Below, piece by piece: positions 10,819 to 21,941 of a stretch of 64,000 bases of DNA. This stretch comes from Cliona cf. orientalis (lineage: Eukaryota > Porifera > Demospongiae > Clionaida > Clionaidae): assembly GCA_963930775.1 (NCBI GenBank), contig OZ005695.1:8804001-8868000 (forward strand). The letters run 5' to 3'. The notes below the pieces were generated by a model. It had not been told where the DNA came from and searched no databases. It saw nothing but the letters and a program-made list of their open reading frames with translations. The translations under genes were made by a program, and so were the position numbers. Every line of letters begins with the position of its first letter. Within the stretch, counting starts at the first letter, position 1.

Positions 10819-11443
10819 TACATTAACAACAAAAATTATAGCCAGAAAATTTGGAAGGTATTAAATTTGGCGGATTGGCCTCAATCAGCGAGAATAAAAA
10901 ACTGGCGAATTTTTATTTGACAGATGGCTGAGTTCAATCTAGCCATGCCCTAACTTGAGATCGTTAAGGGGAGTGGCTTGCTAGACCAGTTCAATTTGAT
11001 TGAGCAAATTGTATGGAGTGCTGCATATGGATCCAGGCATCATAATAATATTTGGACTCCAACCAGCGGTGAGAGGTTATCCTGCACACAAAAAAAATAA
11101 GCCTTGAAGGATTGGCACACAGTAAAGTTATTCGAGCGAGTGATACCAGGTACCAAATTAGTGCAAAGACCACACCCACCAATTTACTTCACAATACGTG
11201 ATCACCTTCACGTGCACAAAATATAGGAATGACTTAATTTTAATTTGTCGGCTGGCTGGCTGATCCTCCAAACGGTGAAGATTTATAGAGGATATTGTTG
11301 CATTTTTTGAACTCAGCGCTATTGATTTAGTGGGGGAGCCCCTCTTAGTTAGCACTCCAGAGCAATTTTTAGATCTTTGGAATGTGCTATATAGTTTGTT
11401 AACTAGCACATTCCAAAGACCAATAATAGCCTCATGCACTCAC
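10819..11443. repeat. Repeat-derived filler between UQCRC2 copy 2 and SPATA20 fragment B
   Basis: Near 10840-10925 there is half of a GCCAGAAA / TTTGGCGGATT element, the family seen complete at 25492-25714. Near 11379-11420 a short hairpin (CTTTGGAATGTGCTATATAG against AACTAGCACATTCCAAAG) is visible. No gene was recognised. This is probably the breakpoint region of the second duplication. Confidence 0.5.
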
Positions 11444-13133
11444 CTGTCCGACATGGTCGTACATGCCTCCATTAGCCATGGCCTTGAGTGTGAAGAGCAC
11501 TGCCTCTAGAGCTCTCTCTCCCATCGGAGAGTTAGGGTAGCGGGAATGAGAAAATTCAAGATAGCTGTGATTTAGAAACATTGATAAAAAGATGGAAATT
11601 AATGTGGAGTACAGTACATACTGCCTCAATGCTTATAATAATATTATGTGACCCGCTCTGAGAAAAGGGACCACTCAGGATAATTGAGTTTTTAGCATGT
11701 ATTGATAGCTCTGTGTGTGCTGAATCCAATGGTGCAAGTTTCAGCAAAAAATATTGATCATAATTAAGTGGAGTTATGACCACTTTTATAATATTTGATT
11801 TTTGGAAAATGCACATAATTTTTAAATTGTATGTGTCCGAGCAATTGTTTACGCCCATAATGATAGTTACATATTGCAATTACATAAACATAGCATATCA
11901 ATATGAAGCCAAAATTCCACATTTTCTGGTAGAGTAAAAACAGGAAAATGTCATTTCGGCACATTTTAGCTATTATTGGAATTATCCCGAGTGGTCCCTT
12001 TTCTCAGAGCAGGTCACATAATATTATACACGCAGCTATACTCTCTGTCCTCTAAAAAGTTTACTCCATAAGCTTACGAAAGCCAAATTCATTAGCGATT
12101 GTCCTAAGATCATTAGATACTCTACACAGCACTATACACACTACTGCTCACTTGGCTGAGGGATCTTTGGTGCATTGCCATAGCCTCCATACTTGCTGTC
12201 AAATCTCTTCTCCAGCATCTCATATCCTCTCTGGATGCAGCCAGTCCCTGGGAGCCCCCCTCCCTCTCCCTCCTTCCCTTTACTTGATGTTGAAACAGCC
12301 TCGGAAATGGCATCTATGATCCTTGAGCCCTGTTGGATGATTCTGTCTCGATCTTTCTTCCGCTGTTCCACAATGCTCTTGAGGATGGTGGAGAAGCTGG
12401 GGCGACCATAGGAGTCCTTGGGGGGAAAGTAGGTTCCCCCCATGAAAGGTTTGAGCTCAGGGTCAGGAAGACACTCATTGGCCACCCTCCACCTCCCTGA
12501 GTTGCCTAGAATAGCATTAAATTTGCTTTGAAGCAAAGTTAGAAACTAATAGTAAATTTACAATCACGCCACTAGAATAACAATACCATTACACACATAC
12601 TTGTGCAAAACCAAGCCTCATCCCAGGCTCTCACATATGATGATGTCATATTATAGGGTTTTCCCCTCACCTGTATGAACGTCATGTAGACCTTGTCCAC
12701 ATCGGGTCTCTCCTCCCTGTCCACCTTGATGCTGATAAATTTCTCCCTGAGGATGGCTCCAATCTCTTCACTCTCAAACGATTCTCTCTCCATCATGTGA
12801 CACCAGTGACAGGTAGAGTAGCCATCCGAAAGGAAGATTGGCTTGTCCTCAGATCTGGCCTTATCAAATGCTTCTTGCCCCCAAGGATACCTGAGCAGAA
12901 TTTAAATTTACATGCACAGTAAAAAGATAATCAGGATACTTTCTAGTCCTAGCTACTCTGGTGGACCAGCCCCTCATGATTTCTCAAAATATGTACCAGT
13001 AATAAAAGTCATGAAAGTTTATACTTGAGCTTACCAGTCCACGGGGTTATATAGCTGCATGCTGCAGGAGGTAAGGAGACTTCTCCTTAGCTAGCCTGTT
13101 CAGTTTTCCACTTTCTTCTGCCCCCGAAGTCAT
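11444..13133 (-). pseudogene. SPATA20: SPATA20 5' fragment, copy B, with stop and frameshifts
   Basis: Four exons are recognisable: 13035-13133, 12671-12890, 12152-12505 and 11444-11564. The last adds the GERALEAVLFTLKAMANGG / MYDHVGQ segment of the SPATA20/YyaL family. Exon 1 carries 4 extra bases relative to copy A (GCAGCTATATAACCCCGTGG against GCAGCTAATCCCGTGG), making an in-frame TAA after about 27 codons. Joining exon 3 to exon 4 by the consensus sites reads ILNFL and then shifts into another frame with a stop. The remaining two thirds of the family are absent. An inverted-repeat element (11638-12027) has inserted between exons 3 and 4. Confidence 0.8.
11638..12027. mobile_element. MITE with 39-bp terminal inverted repeats
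   Basis: The left end ATAATATTATGTGACCCGCT followed by CTGAGAAAAGGGACCACTC is mirrored at the right (GAGTGGTCCCTTTTCTCAGA and onward to ATAATATTAT). The interior is AT-rich with no credible ORF. It is inserted in an intron of SPATA20 fragment B. Confidence 0.9.
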
Positions 13134-13482
13134 TCTTCTCAGAGCATGTCAGAGAGTACGATGATACTAGTAGCCTTCTTGAAAACATCTACATCGTTCT
13201 CAGACCCCGCCGCGCCCTGTATATCGCATATCTATAGCTATATCGTCGATCGATCGCGCATCGCGCGTGCGCAGGAAGTCATGCACTTGACCATCAACCA
13301 GTGGACCGTGGACTCTATTGCTCACGTGAGCAGTTTCCAATCCCGGTTACGTAGTCTATATGCATGATCTATGCTGCAGGGTTGCCTGATCCGCACGATA
13401 ATAATTATAGAACCAACTTACACATTGACATCGACGTGTTGGCCGCTTGTGGTGACATTTCTATTCAGTCCAGAAAGTCAAA
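13134..13482. promoter_or_regulatory. Divergent intergenic region between SPATA20 fragment B and death-domain gene 3
   Basis: Partly homologous to 8561-8858, including the CG-rich stretch near 13250-13275 and the GTGACATTTCTATTCAGTCC segment just before the start codon. That last segment is kept in front of copies 2 and 3 but not copy 1, so copy 1 probably uses a different promoter. Confidence 0.4.
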
Positions 13483-13968
13483 ATGCGGACGAGAATGACT
13501 TTATACTGGTGGTATATTATTGTTATGTTACTTCTGTTCCATAACTTGGCAATCGAGCAACTGATCAAATCAGGTAAGCTGATATTGTATACATTTAAGT
13601 GATACTGATCATGAGCTAGAGTAATTATGCAAATGTTCACAGATAAACCAACACTCCTAAAATTGTTAAAGTTCCCTCCAAACTGCTCGAGTCCTCACTG
13701 CATCAACATAGCATCAAGAATAGGCAATGATTACTGGAAATTTGGACTCTTCCTATTGGATGACGATGATGGACGTATTGTAGATGCTATTACGTACAAC
13801 TGTTGCCACAACGGCATTGAAATGACGATTCTCAAGATAGCCCAGAAGTGGATTGAGGGAGCAGGACGGAAACCAGTGACTTGGAACACTTTGGTGCAGG
13901 TACTCTATGATATCCAGTTGAATCAGCTTGCTGGTGAAATACTAAAGTATACCCAATCTAACACATAG
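13483..13968 (+). CDS. Death-domain protein with N-terminal hydrophobic segment, copy 3
   Basis: Exons 13483-13573 and 13643-13968 join in phase 1 to give 138 residues. The N-terminus MRTRMTLYWWYIIVMLLLFH is hydrophobic. The death-domain part has INIASRIGNDYWKFGLFLL, LKIAQKWIEGAGRKPVTWN and LVQVLYDIQLNQLAGEIL. Relative to copy 2 most differences are substitutions with no frame change. The gene sits between SPATA20 fragment B and the intact UQCRC2 gene, whose stop codon is 134 bp downstream on the opposite strand. Confidence 0.75.
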
Positions 13969-14101
13969 CTATACTAAAGGAGCTCCAAACAGACTAAATC
14001 ACAACCTTTTTTGTCTTTAAATCATAAATATATTGAAACAAAGAGCTAGGATACATACAATGGTCAATGTTTGTTTGTACAATGTTATATCAAGATGTTC
14101 C

Positions 14102-15013
14102 CTACTTGAGGGAGATATCAGCTAGGAGGTGGTCTAGCCTTGGGGTGCTGGACAGGTTGCCATGAGCCACTAGGGTAGCACGACTACCAAACACAGAACG
14201 GGAAAACTGTAAGGGTAAACAGATCACCGTTAAACTACACCATTGAATAATCCTGGTTTGTAGAGGTACATAAAAATATCCATAACATACCTTGACGATA
14301 TCGTCCTTGGTTATGGAGTCCACCTGCTTTAGAGTATCAGCCAGTGGAGTGTATGATCCCTTCACTGCTGCCTGCACGAAATGAATGGAGACAGCAAACC
14401 ATTAATTTTCTTTAACCACAGTCAATGATAATACTGTACCTGCATGCCTATGTCCTCAACAAGAGTACCTTGTACCTCAGAGCTCATCTTATAGCTGGCT
14501 TTCAGCTGATTTCTGTCAGACATACAAACAATTGACGGTCACTATCATTGATGTCTTAGCATTCAGGCAGTACCTTGCTCGGCTGAGATCCTCTTCAGAG
14601 ATGTTCCCTTTGGCTACTTCACTGAACTCCTTCATCACAGCCTTCAGTAGCTATTATAGTAATATACACCTCAATCTAGGACAGCCAGTTAGTTAACATC
14701 ATTGGTCCTACCTTTCCTGCCGAACTGCCATCACAAACTGTGTATATGCCAAACAGCCCATTGTCAGAGTAGTTGAGATTTAAAGTAGTCACCTAAAGCA
14801 TAATACACCAGTCCACACATGCACACTATCCACATTACAAGTCAACGTACTGCAAATGGAACATCAACAGCTCCAGCGGCAGCCTTACCCAGCCTAGGGA
14901 GGAGAGAGAGAGAGGCAGTAGAATGATCGAATACGAGTATAGACAGGGTTTCATCCAGTGGGGGGGTGGGGGGGAAGCTTCCCCCCAAAAAGAAAGAGAG
15001 AAAGAAGAGGAAA

Positions 15014-15069
<56 letters not shown>

Positions 15070-17762
15070 AAGAGAGGTGCATGGTGTGGGAAGGGGAGCG
15101 TGTACATTTTTGCATCGCATTGCAAGTGATCAGTATGGTCTCCTACTTCATTACTCAATTATTTAAGAGCACTAGATAAAACTATGCAATACCTCAATGA
15201 CATCAGAAACACAATAATCATTAATCGATATCAATCCTTAATTGGGGGAGGGGTCACGGTGCGTGAAACTACCACGCCCACTTCTCCCCCAAAAATTTTT
15301 TTCTGGATGAAACCCTGATAGAGGTGATTTATACTGTACCTTGAGGCAGCTGAATTTGAGCCCCACTTGACGTAGCCTAGCGGAGCAGCCCCCAGCATGT
15401 GCTGTAGTACACCAGCCGCCAGTATGTCACTCTGAGCTCCAGTACAACTGCAAAGAAAAAAAAAATAGGTGACATATTCAATTTTAAGACACAAGAATGC
15501 TGCTCATGGCATGTACACAACGTGCAACACAATCAACGAATTTACCTTGTTCCTCTACATACGACAGCAGCATGAGTGAAGGGAGAGCCAGAGGGGATAC
15601 GACTCTCAGACCCTACATTAAAAACAAATAATTATATACCCTGATGCTATCAGGAGCATATAAATCTTTCTGGTGATATAAAGCTGGACACTAATAATTA
15701 TTATGGCATGCTATTACCTCCTACATATTCGCACTGCTCATCAGTGGTTGTCATTCCCTCCGGTACCCCACTGAGAGAGGCCTCGGCATGCTTCACCAGC
15801 TCATCATGGTTCACACCAACACCAACCACTGTCATCCTACGACCAGTGTACCACTCATCCACATATGACTTCAACTGTAGGGGATGAAAATTATAACAAT
15901 AGGCAGAATGAAGGCCAAAGAGACATCATGCTCAGCAATCACAAAACATGAATCTTCTTCAACAAATTACATTGTACTTCCATAAAAGGGCATATTACTT
16001 GCCTAGTAGAAATTTACTTTTCTGCGGTTATTAGGTAATGATGACGTAATCTATGAGGTAATTGCCAGAAAATTCAGGGCCTCCGTGGAGCCTTTCTGAG
16101 ACCTGAAAATCGGTATATATGTAGAGTATCTGACGCATGTATCCAGCGAATACATTATAAGCCGAGCGCTACTTTCTCTGTGAAGTACCGTCGGCCGAAC
16201 TTCACGCGTTCTCTTGGCTGACGTAATCCCGTGGATAAATAAAGCTAGCCTAGTGCTATATATAGCACGCACGCTGTGTGCCATGCCGCGACTAACCTGA
16301 TGTTCAGAAGCTGTCGAGTTCGTCTCCTGTGATTGAAAATTGTCAGTGTCGAGGTCGAGAGTTGGCAGCGGTCGACTCTCAGACTCCATCTCTGCGATTG
16401 AGGCACCAGTATCAATGTGTGTACGCACTATATTGACGACCTTTTACCATATGAACCATTATGCATGCAGCTACTAGGCAAGTGGTCAAGTTTTCATAAT
16501 AATAATTATACAATGTCATGTATTATACTTACATCAGTATTGGTGAGTTTTGATACATTGAACTCTGGACAATAAAGAGGGTTGCTTAGAGCATTCCTGC
16601 AAACATGCATGTCATTTACAGTGCATTGTGTATAATCATAATGGGCACCCTATGCCATCCTTACCTAAATGCTATGCGATGAAGTTCCTCCAGTACAACT
16701 GAATAAAGAAGAGAGAATAGTACAGCATAGTGAACATAACCAGTATATTCACACATTAGCAATCTAACACACCAGTATTGGGCTCGTTCTCGGCTGCAGC
16801 TAGGTCAAAGTTCAACTTTGGTCTCAGGTCGTTGACCTCCCATGGCTGGAACTGTGGTGATATCACTGAAGATGCTAGATTGTCAAACACTGGTGCCCTA
16901 TTGAAGGGGGGGGGGGCAGAAAGGTAGTATGTACATAGCTATATGTATCTAGTCTAAGTAAACTGTTAAGTATAATCCATAGAGGAGCGTACAGATACAT
17001 ACTTACAGGCTATCCCTGAGAAAACTGCCAGAATAGATCATATGCTCCCTTGTTGAGGTGGCACTGTAACAATACAATGGAGATAACAAAAAATGATTGT
17101 GGGACGGTGCACTAATGTATATTTTATTCTCCTCACCTGATGCTGCCTCCAGTTAGATCCACCTCTCTGGCTATCCTGAAAGCAGTCCTATTACCAGTAG
17201 CCTAGTATACAAACATGCAACACATTCATACTTAGCCAAGAACTATTTCAACCAGCTACGATAATGTGCTTAATCTAGTAATATACCAAGAAGGCACAGT
17301 TTCTGAGCAGGTGTGTGAGTCCAGTCTGGTTGTAGGTCTCGTAGCGACTGCCAGCTCGTATGTACACGGCAATGTTAGAGAGGAAGGAGTGGTTCTCCAC
17401 TGATGCAACTGTTATTCCATTACCAAGCTTGGTCACCTAAAAATGGGAGGAGGGAGGGGGACGTAATTTTTGTGCCAAAAACTTTACATGTAGCTCACTT
17501 TTACATCTTCAGAGGGTACTCTTGGGTAGGGAGGCACGTTAACTTCGTCAATAGCTTTTGTCATAGGCATAGCAGACGCTGAAGCCCATCTCTAATGGTG
17601 AGATAAAAGGTGATGGGCATTATTTAGAATATTTGTTCTTTGTACAGCCAAGAATGGAAGAGTATCACGAAAAAACATGCTCCTACATATTAGCACTAAA
17701 CGAAGGCTTACTTGAAGAGAAAGAGTCGACTGACGGGCGGTTCTTCTTAGCAGGAGCGCCAT
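14102..17762 (-). CDS. UQCRC2: Cytochrome b-c1 complex subunit 2, mitochondrial (intact copy)
   Basis: Core protein 2 of respiratory complex III, an M16 peptidase-fold protein of the inner mitochondrial membrane. Exon 1 (17712-17762) gives MALLLRRTARQSTLSLQ, a basic targeting peptide. Exon 2 is 17499-17591 and exon 3 (17287-17436) gives VTKLGNGITVASVENHSFLS and AGSRYETYNQTGLTHLLR. Then come exon 4 (AREVDLTGGSIR, ending near 17203) and TSTREHMIYSGSFLRDS. Later exons include LQHMLGAAPLGYVKWGSNS and GSYTPLADTLKQVDSITKDD, and the protein ends HLLADISLK. Exons 1-3 join in phase 0. All exon types seen in copies 1 and 2 are present, and this is the only copy with a start. Introns hold a 14941-15320 inverted-repeat element with a GA tract. 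Confidence 0.9.
14941..15320. mobile_element. Inverted-repeat element with GA microsatellite in UQCRC2 intron
   Basis: Ends CAGGGTTTCATCCAG (14943) and CTGGATGAAACCCTG (about 15303-15317) are reverse complements, and G-rich and C-rich stretches just inside also pair. It contains an uninterrupted (GA)n tract at about 15017-15064. It is absent from the matching introns of copies 1 and 2, so it inserted after duplication. The GA-derived ORFs are not genes. Confidence 0.85.
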
Positions 17763-17890
17763 AATCGGTAACCTTTGATCAGCGCCTGCACTCGACTCGC
17801 TCGGCAGATGTCATGTGATTCTCACGCGACGTTTATTTTTAATAACCAGAGCGCGCACAGAGCTAGAGCTAGCTAGCCAGAGGCAGAGCT

Positions 17891-18762
17891 AGAGGAGGTG
17901 GGACGGATGATCACGTGTCACCTCAATTACCGCGCACTAATGAACATTCCGTAGTCAATTAGCGCGAAAATCGAGATAAAACAGCGCGGTTAGGATGGGT
18001 CATGGTGGGATCGCGGGGTTTCTAGCCCCGCAGAAGCTAACTAGAAGGTCAGTTTTAAGTATGCCTGAGCAGTATACCTCCAAAAGCCCAAAAACTGCCC
18101 TTGATAGGGTTGGGAGCTGTTTAATCAAGGCCTTCATCTGTCACACAGTTCCAGCATGCCCAAAACCCTCGCGATCCCACCATAATCCCGTCCTAATAGC
18201 GCAGTTTTATATAGATTTTTGTGCTAATTGACTGTGGAATGTTCATTAGTGCGCGGTAATTCAGGTGGCACGTGATCATCCGTCCTACCTAGTACGGGTT
18301 TGGGTTTGGGTTCGGGTCCAAACCCAAACCCGTCCTACCTCCTCTGAGCCAGAGGAGGTACTAGGTAGGACGGATGATCACGTGCCACCTGAATTACCGC
18401 GCACTAATGAACATTCCACAGTCAATTAGCACAAAAATCTATATAAAACTGCGCTATTAGGACGGGATTATGGTGGGATCGCGAGGGTTTTGGGCATGCT
18501 GGAACTGTGTGACAGATGAAGGCCTTGATTAAACAGCTCCCAACCCTATCAAGGGCAGTTTTTGGGCTTTTGGAGGTATACTGCTCAGGCATACTTAAAA
18601 CTGACCTTCTAGTTAGCTTCTGCGGGGCTAGAAACCCCGCGATCCCACCATGACCCATCCTAACCGCGCTGTTTTATCTCGATTTTCGCGCTAATTGACT
18701 ACGGAATGTTCATTAGTGCGCGGTAATTGAGGTGACACGTGATCATCCGTCCCACCTCCTCT
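17891..18762. repeat. 872-bp palindrome made of two inverted palindromic elements
   Basis: The two arms are reverse complements about a centre near 18326. A 78-codon ORF at 17995-18231 (+) recurs with identical translation at 18422-18658 (-), so the arms are nearly identical. Each arm is itself palindromic at its ends: CACCTCAATTACCGCGCACT outside and a related inverted copy inside. The spacer (about 18296-18357) holds two more hairpins, GGGTTTGGGTTTGGGTTCGG against CCAAACCCAAACCC, and CCTCCTCTG against CAGAGGAGG. The ORF is probably not a gene. Confidence 0.9.
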
Positions 18763-18787
18763 GCTAGCTAGCTAGCTAGCTAGATCT

Positions 18788-19246
18788 ATAGAGGAGGTTG
18801 GACATGACGCGCATTTACGCTATAGTCACATGACCTTGGTATGCAAAATTAAAAGCGCAATTATGCTGCCACGCGTTCAAAAGAATGCCATTTGCGACTG
18901 TAGCTGGCAGCTAAAATGTTTGCGTTTGTATACTATGGCCAAATCTAAAGCTGGAATGGAGATGAATCGTGTAGATCTAATGTTGAAACATCGAAAGAAG
19001 CCGACTACGATCGACAAATACTGTTTTTGTTGTTGCCATTCTGAGAAACGAGTTTTCTCGATTTGCAAGAAGTATGAGGGGTGGACGGGCGGGGTATGGC
19101 GCTGGATCTTCTTTTCTCATGGATTTCAACTTGCTTTCACATTTAAAACTGTTTTCAAGGCTTTAGATCGTGACTTATAATTTGTACAGGATTGTATATG
19201 GGGCAACACGCCCACTTTTTGTGCGCACGTGATCGTGTCCAACCTC
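18788..19246. mobile_element. Possible inverted-repeat element with a 116-codon ORF
   Basis: GAGGAGGTTGGACATGA near 18790 is mirrored by GTGTCCAACCTCCTC near 19231-19245. Between them an ORF (18830-19180, +) has Cys-rich CFCCCHSEKRV, but I see no known domain. The ends share the AGAGGAGGT motif with the neighbouring palindrome, so it may be a related family. Confidence 0.5.
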
Positions 19247-19288
19247 CTCGGCCTCTGACCAGCTGAGCATTAGTCTCGTACGGGTAAG

Positions 19289-21821
19289 TGCAAAACCTGG
19301 ACTCTGGACTCTGGACTGGACTCATGGACTGGACTGTGGACTGAGATTTGGACTCGATTTTGGACTGATGCGCAGGGCAATGACGACCATTTCCAAGAGA
19401 CTATGGAAAGAAGGCACGGTGCTACAACTGCAAGCTAGGCTAGTAGTCACAAGCAGTCTTGTACGTACGTTCCCAGGCCCTTCAGGGTACGAGGTTAAAT
19501 CACAAGGAGCTAGCCTGGAGGCTACTTGTAAGCATGTAGAAGTTGCAAAATCAGTGAGCCCGGCTGGGATGGCATCTCCTCACAGGAATGGACTTCAATA
19601 TCACCGAGACGCCTACGAAGGCTAAGGGGACAATGAGACTATTAAATAGCCCCATACCCTCACGCTCAAATTATGTGGTATGGCGGTATATTAGTGTCAT
19701 AATTATGAAGGGTGTATAGTATTGTTCTGGGAGGGGTATCCATTCAATTCAGGGATAGTCTTTTCTTCTGGGTGGGGTATCCATTTCATTTGGGGGTAGT
19801 ATTCTTTTTTCTGGGAGGGGTGTCAATTTTATTTGAGGGTAGGTAGTCTTTTCTTCTGGGCAGGGTGTCCATTTTATTTGTGGGTAGAATTCTTTTTTTG
19901 GGGGGGGGAGGGGGGGTATCCATTTCATTTGGGGGTGGTCTTTTATTGTTGGAGGGGTGGGCCATTTCAGGGGGTAGTCTTTTACTAAACTACTGGTGCA
20001 TTTTTTCTTGTAGCTATCTCGGGCCTATGCGCATGAGGCAAAGGTCACGTGATCTCAATTACAAGGTCAAAGGTCAATGAAGTGTGCTTTAAATGGAAAA
20101 AGAATAAGGCCGTGCAGTCACATCCAAAGCTAGTGAATTCGACAGTTGTGAAGGTCTCTGACCTTTGATATTGCAATGGATATCTGGTAAAATTAATATT
20201 CTCATCTTCAGAAATCTATTAAAAGCCTAGATCTTGCTGTATAGCTACCTATGTGTGTACATTTCCAATTAAGCTTTTTACTATGCCATATACTGTGTAC
20301 AGTAGATAAGTTTTAACTAGGCATCGAGAACATTCAGCAGGAGTTTGTAGGTGTATTTACAACACATGGGTAGGGAGAGTTTCCATGGACAAAAGAGCTT
20401 TTCAACCTATCACCCCTAGTTCTCAAGGCTAGGCACCTATGTGGCTCTGCCTTTTGCTTAAATGCCTGAGCAGGCAGTGGGATGGTTTCCCCTTAGGTTT
20501 GGATTGGTAGTAGAAGATAAACCTACTGAATTTTCATGGAACATTAATTTTTTATGGAGGCACTTTGGCATTTTTGTCTCCCCGTCACTGCATCTCTAGC
20601 TGAATCAATGGTACAACGCACTATATAATGTAGACGTATACATACTTTTGGTACATTGTTCAGGCAGGGCTTCAGAATAATAAGTGCATGTATATAAGTA
20701 TAGAATAAAATCCCGGATGAGAAGATTTCAGTTGGATATGATAAATTCAGAGACCTTCACAACCATCAAATTAACGGATACTAGAAAAGGATTTTCCATT
20801 TAAAGCACAGTATCATTGACCTTTGACCTTGTGCATGACAGGAACTGATCATGTGACCTTCGATCTCCATGTAGGGGCGTGACTGGCACAGTAGTGGCGT
20901 ATGTACTATGTCCTCTTGAGCTCTCCGTGCCATATAAAAACAGTAAACCTCTTATCAAATTGGAGCCCCCCCCAATGTAGCTACGTTATATTAAAATTAC
21001 TACACCCCAAGAAAAGATGTGTAACCAAAAAAATCCTATCCTCCTGGAAATGGCCCACCCCCGCAACAATAAAAGACCACCCCCAAAGATATGGACACCC
21101 CCCAAAAAAGAATACAACCCCAAATGAAAGTATACCCTTACCAACTATTATATATGTACCCCCATAAGAACTACCACCCACCCCCCCCCCCCCCCCAAAA
21201 AAGAATAACTACACCCCAAGAAAAAATACACCCCACCAAAAGAATTTTCTACCTCTAAATAACCACCCCCAAATGAGATGGATACCCCTCCCACTAAAAT
21301 GACTACACCCTCCATAATTATGACACTAATGGAGACTCGGGATAAGTCGGAGTAGATTTATAAAAACACTATAATACCTGGATATAGAAAGTATCTACCT
21401 TATGCTCAAACTTAGTCTCGAATTCAGGCTCCTTGAAAATCAGCCGGCGTTCAAGGCTTCTTTGGCCTAATCTCTCAGTTGTAGAGCTATGGTCATTATC
21501 AAGTCCCTCGTCCCCAGCTCCGTATGCTTGAAAGGGGGCTGGGAATGAGACTATCTTTCACTGCATCCGAGTCTCAACTTGATGCCCAATGCCCTGAGGA
21601 GATGCACCCTTCACCAATTTTCCAAGGGAAATAATCAGCTCTACCTCTACATGCTTTATAAATACAAGCAGCTCCTTATAGCACACTCCAACGCGTACGC
21701 AACAGAGTTTGTTGTTGGAAATGGTCGTCATCGCCCAGCGCATCAGTCCAAAATCGAGTCCAAATCTCAGTCCACAGTCCAGTCCATGAGTCCAGTCCAG
21801 AGTCCAGAGTCCAGGTTTTGC
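19289..21821. mobile_element. 2.5-kb foldback element with minisatellite arms
   Basis: The left arm starts GCAAAACCTGGACTCTGGAC and the right arm ends with its reverse complement at 21821. Complementarity continues inward: CAGGGCAATGACGACCATTT against 21715 onward; a G-rich repeat block at 19735-19985 (units like GGGGTATCCATTTCATTTG) against the C-rich block 21020-21310; and GGTCTCTGACCTTTGATA near 20150 against 20750. The middle (about 20200-20720) is unique and has no credible ORF. The right end lies 120 bp before the TRAF start codon. Confidence 0.85.
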
Positions 21822-21941
21822 ACCAACCCTACGTCCCCAGACTCACTGCAAGTCCCACGCGCACGCGCAAACTGCCAGTACTCTCCACGTGGCCTTTCTA
21901 TAGACTTCACTTTGAGCTTCATAGCATATTTCCCCTTTTCG

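Noticed and set aside
14835..15179. Several ORFs on both strands rich in Arg/Glu or Ser/Leu
   Set aside because: They are translations of the GA microsatellite inside an inverted-repeat element.
17995..18658. Identical 78-codon ORFs on opposite strands as a possible gene pair
   Set aside because: They are explained by the palindrome arms. No domain, no Kozak context or intron support; identity comes from DNA identity.
18830..19180. 116-codon ORF with a Cys-rich patch as a zinc-finger gene
   Set aside because: It lies inside a probable inverted-repeat element, the Cys/His spacing fits no known finger, and there is no supporting exon.
21579..21941. N-terminal extension of the TRAF-like protein
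   Set aside because: The codons are made of foldback repeat, and the RING starts right after the internal Met at 21942. The extension is kept as a finding, not as annotation.
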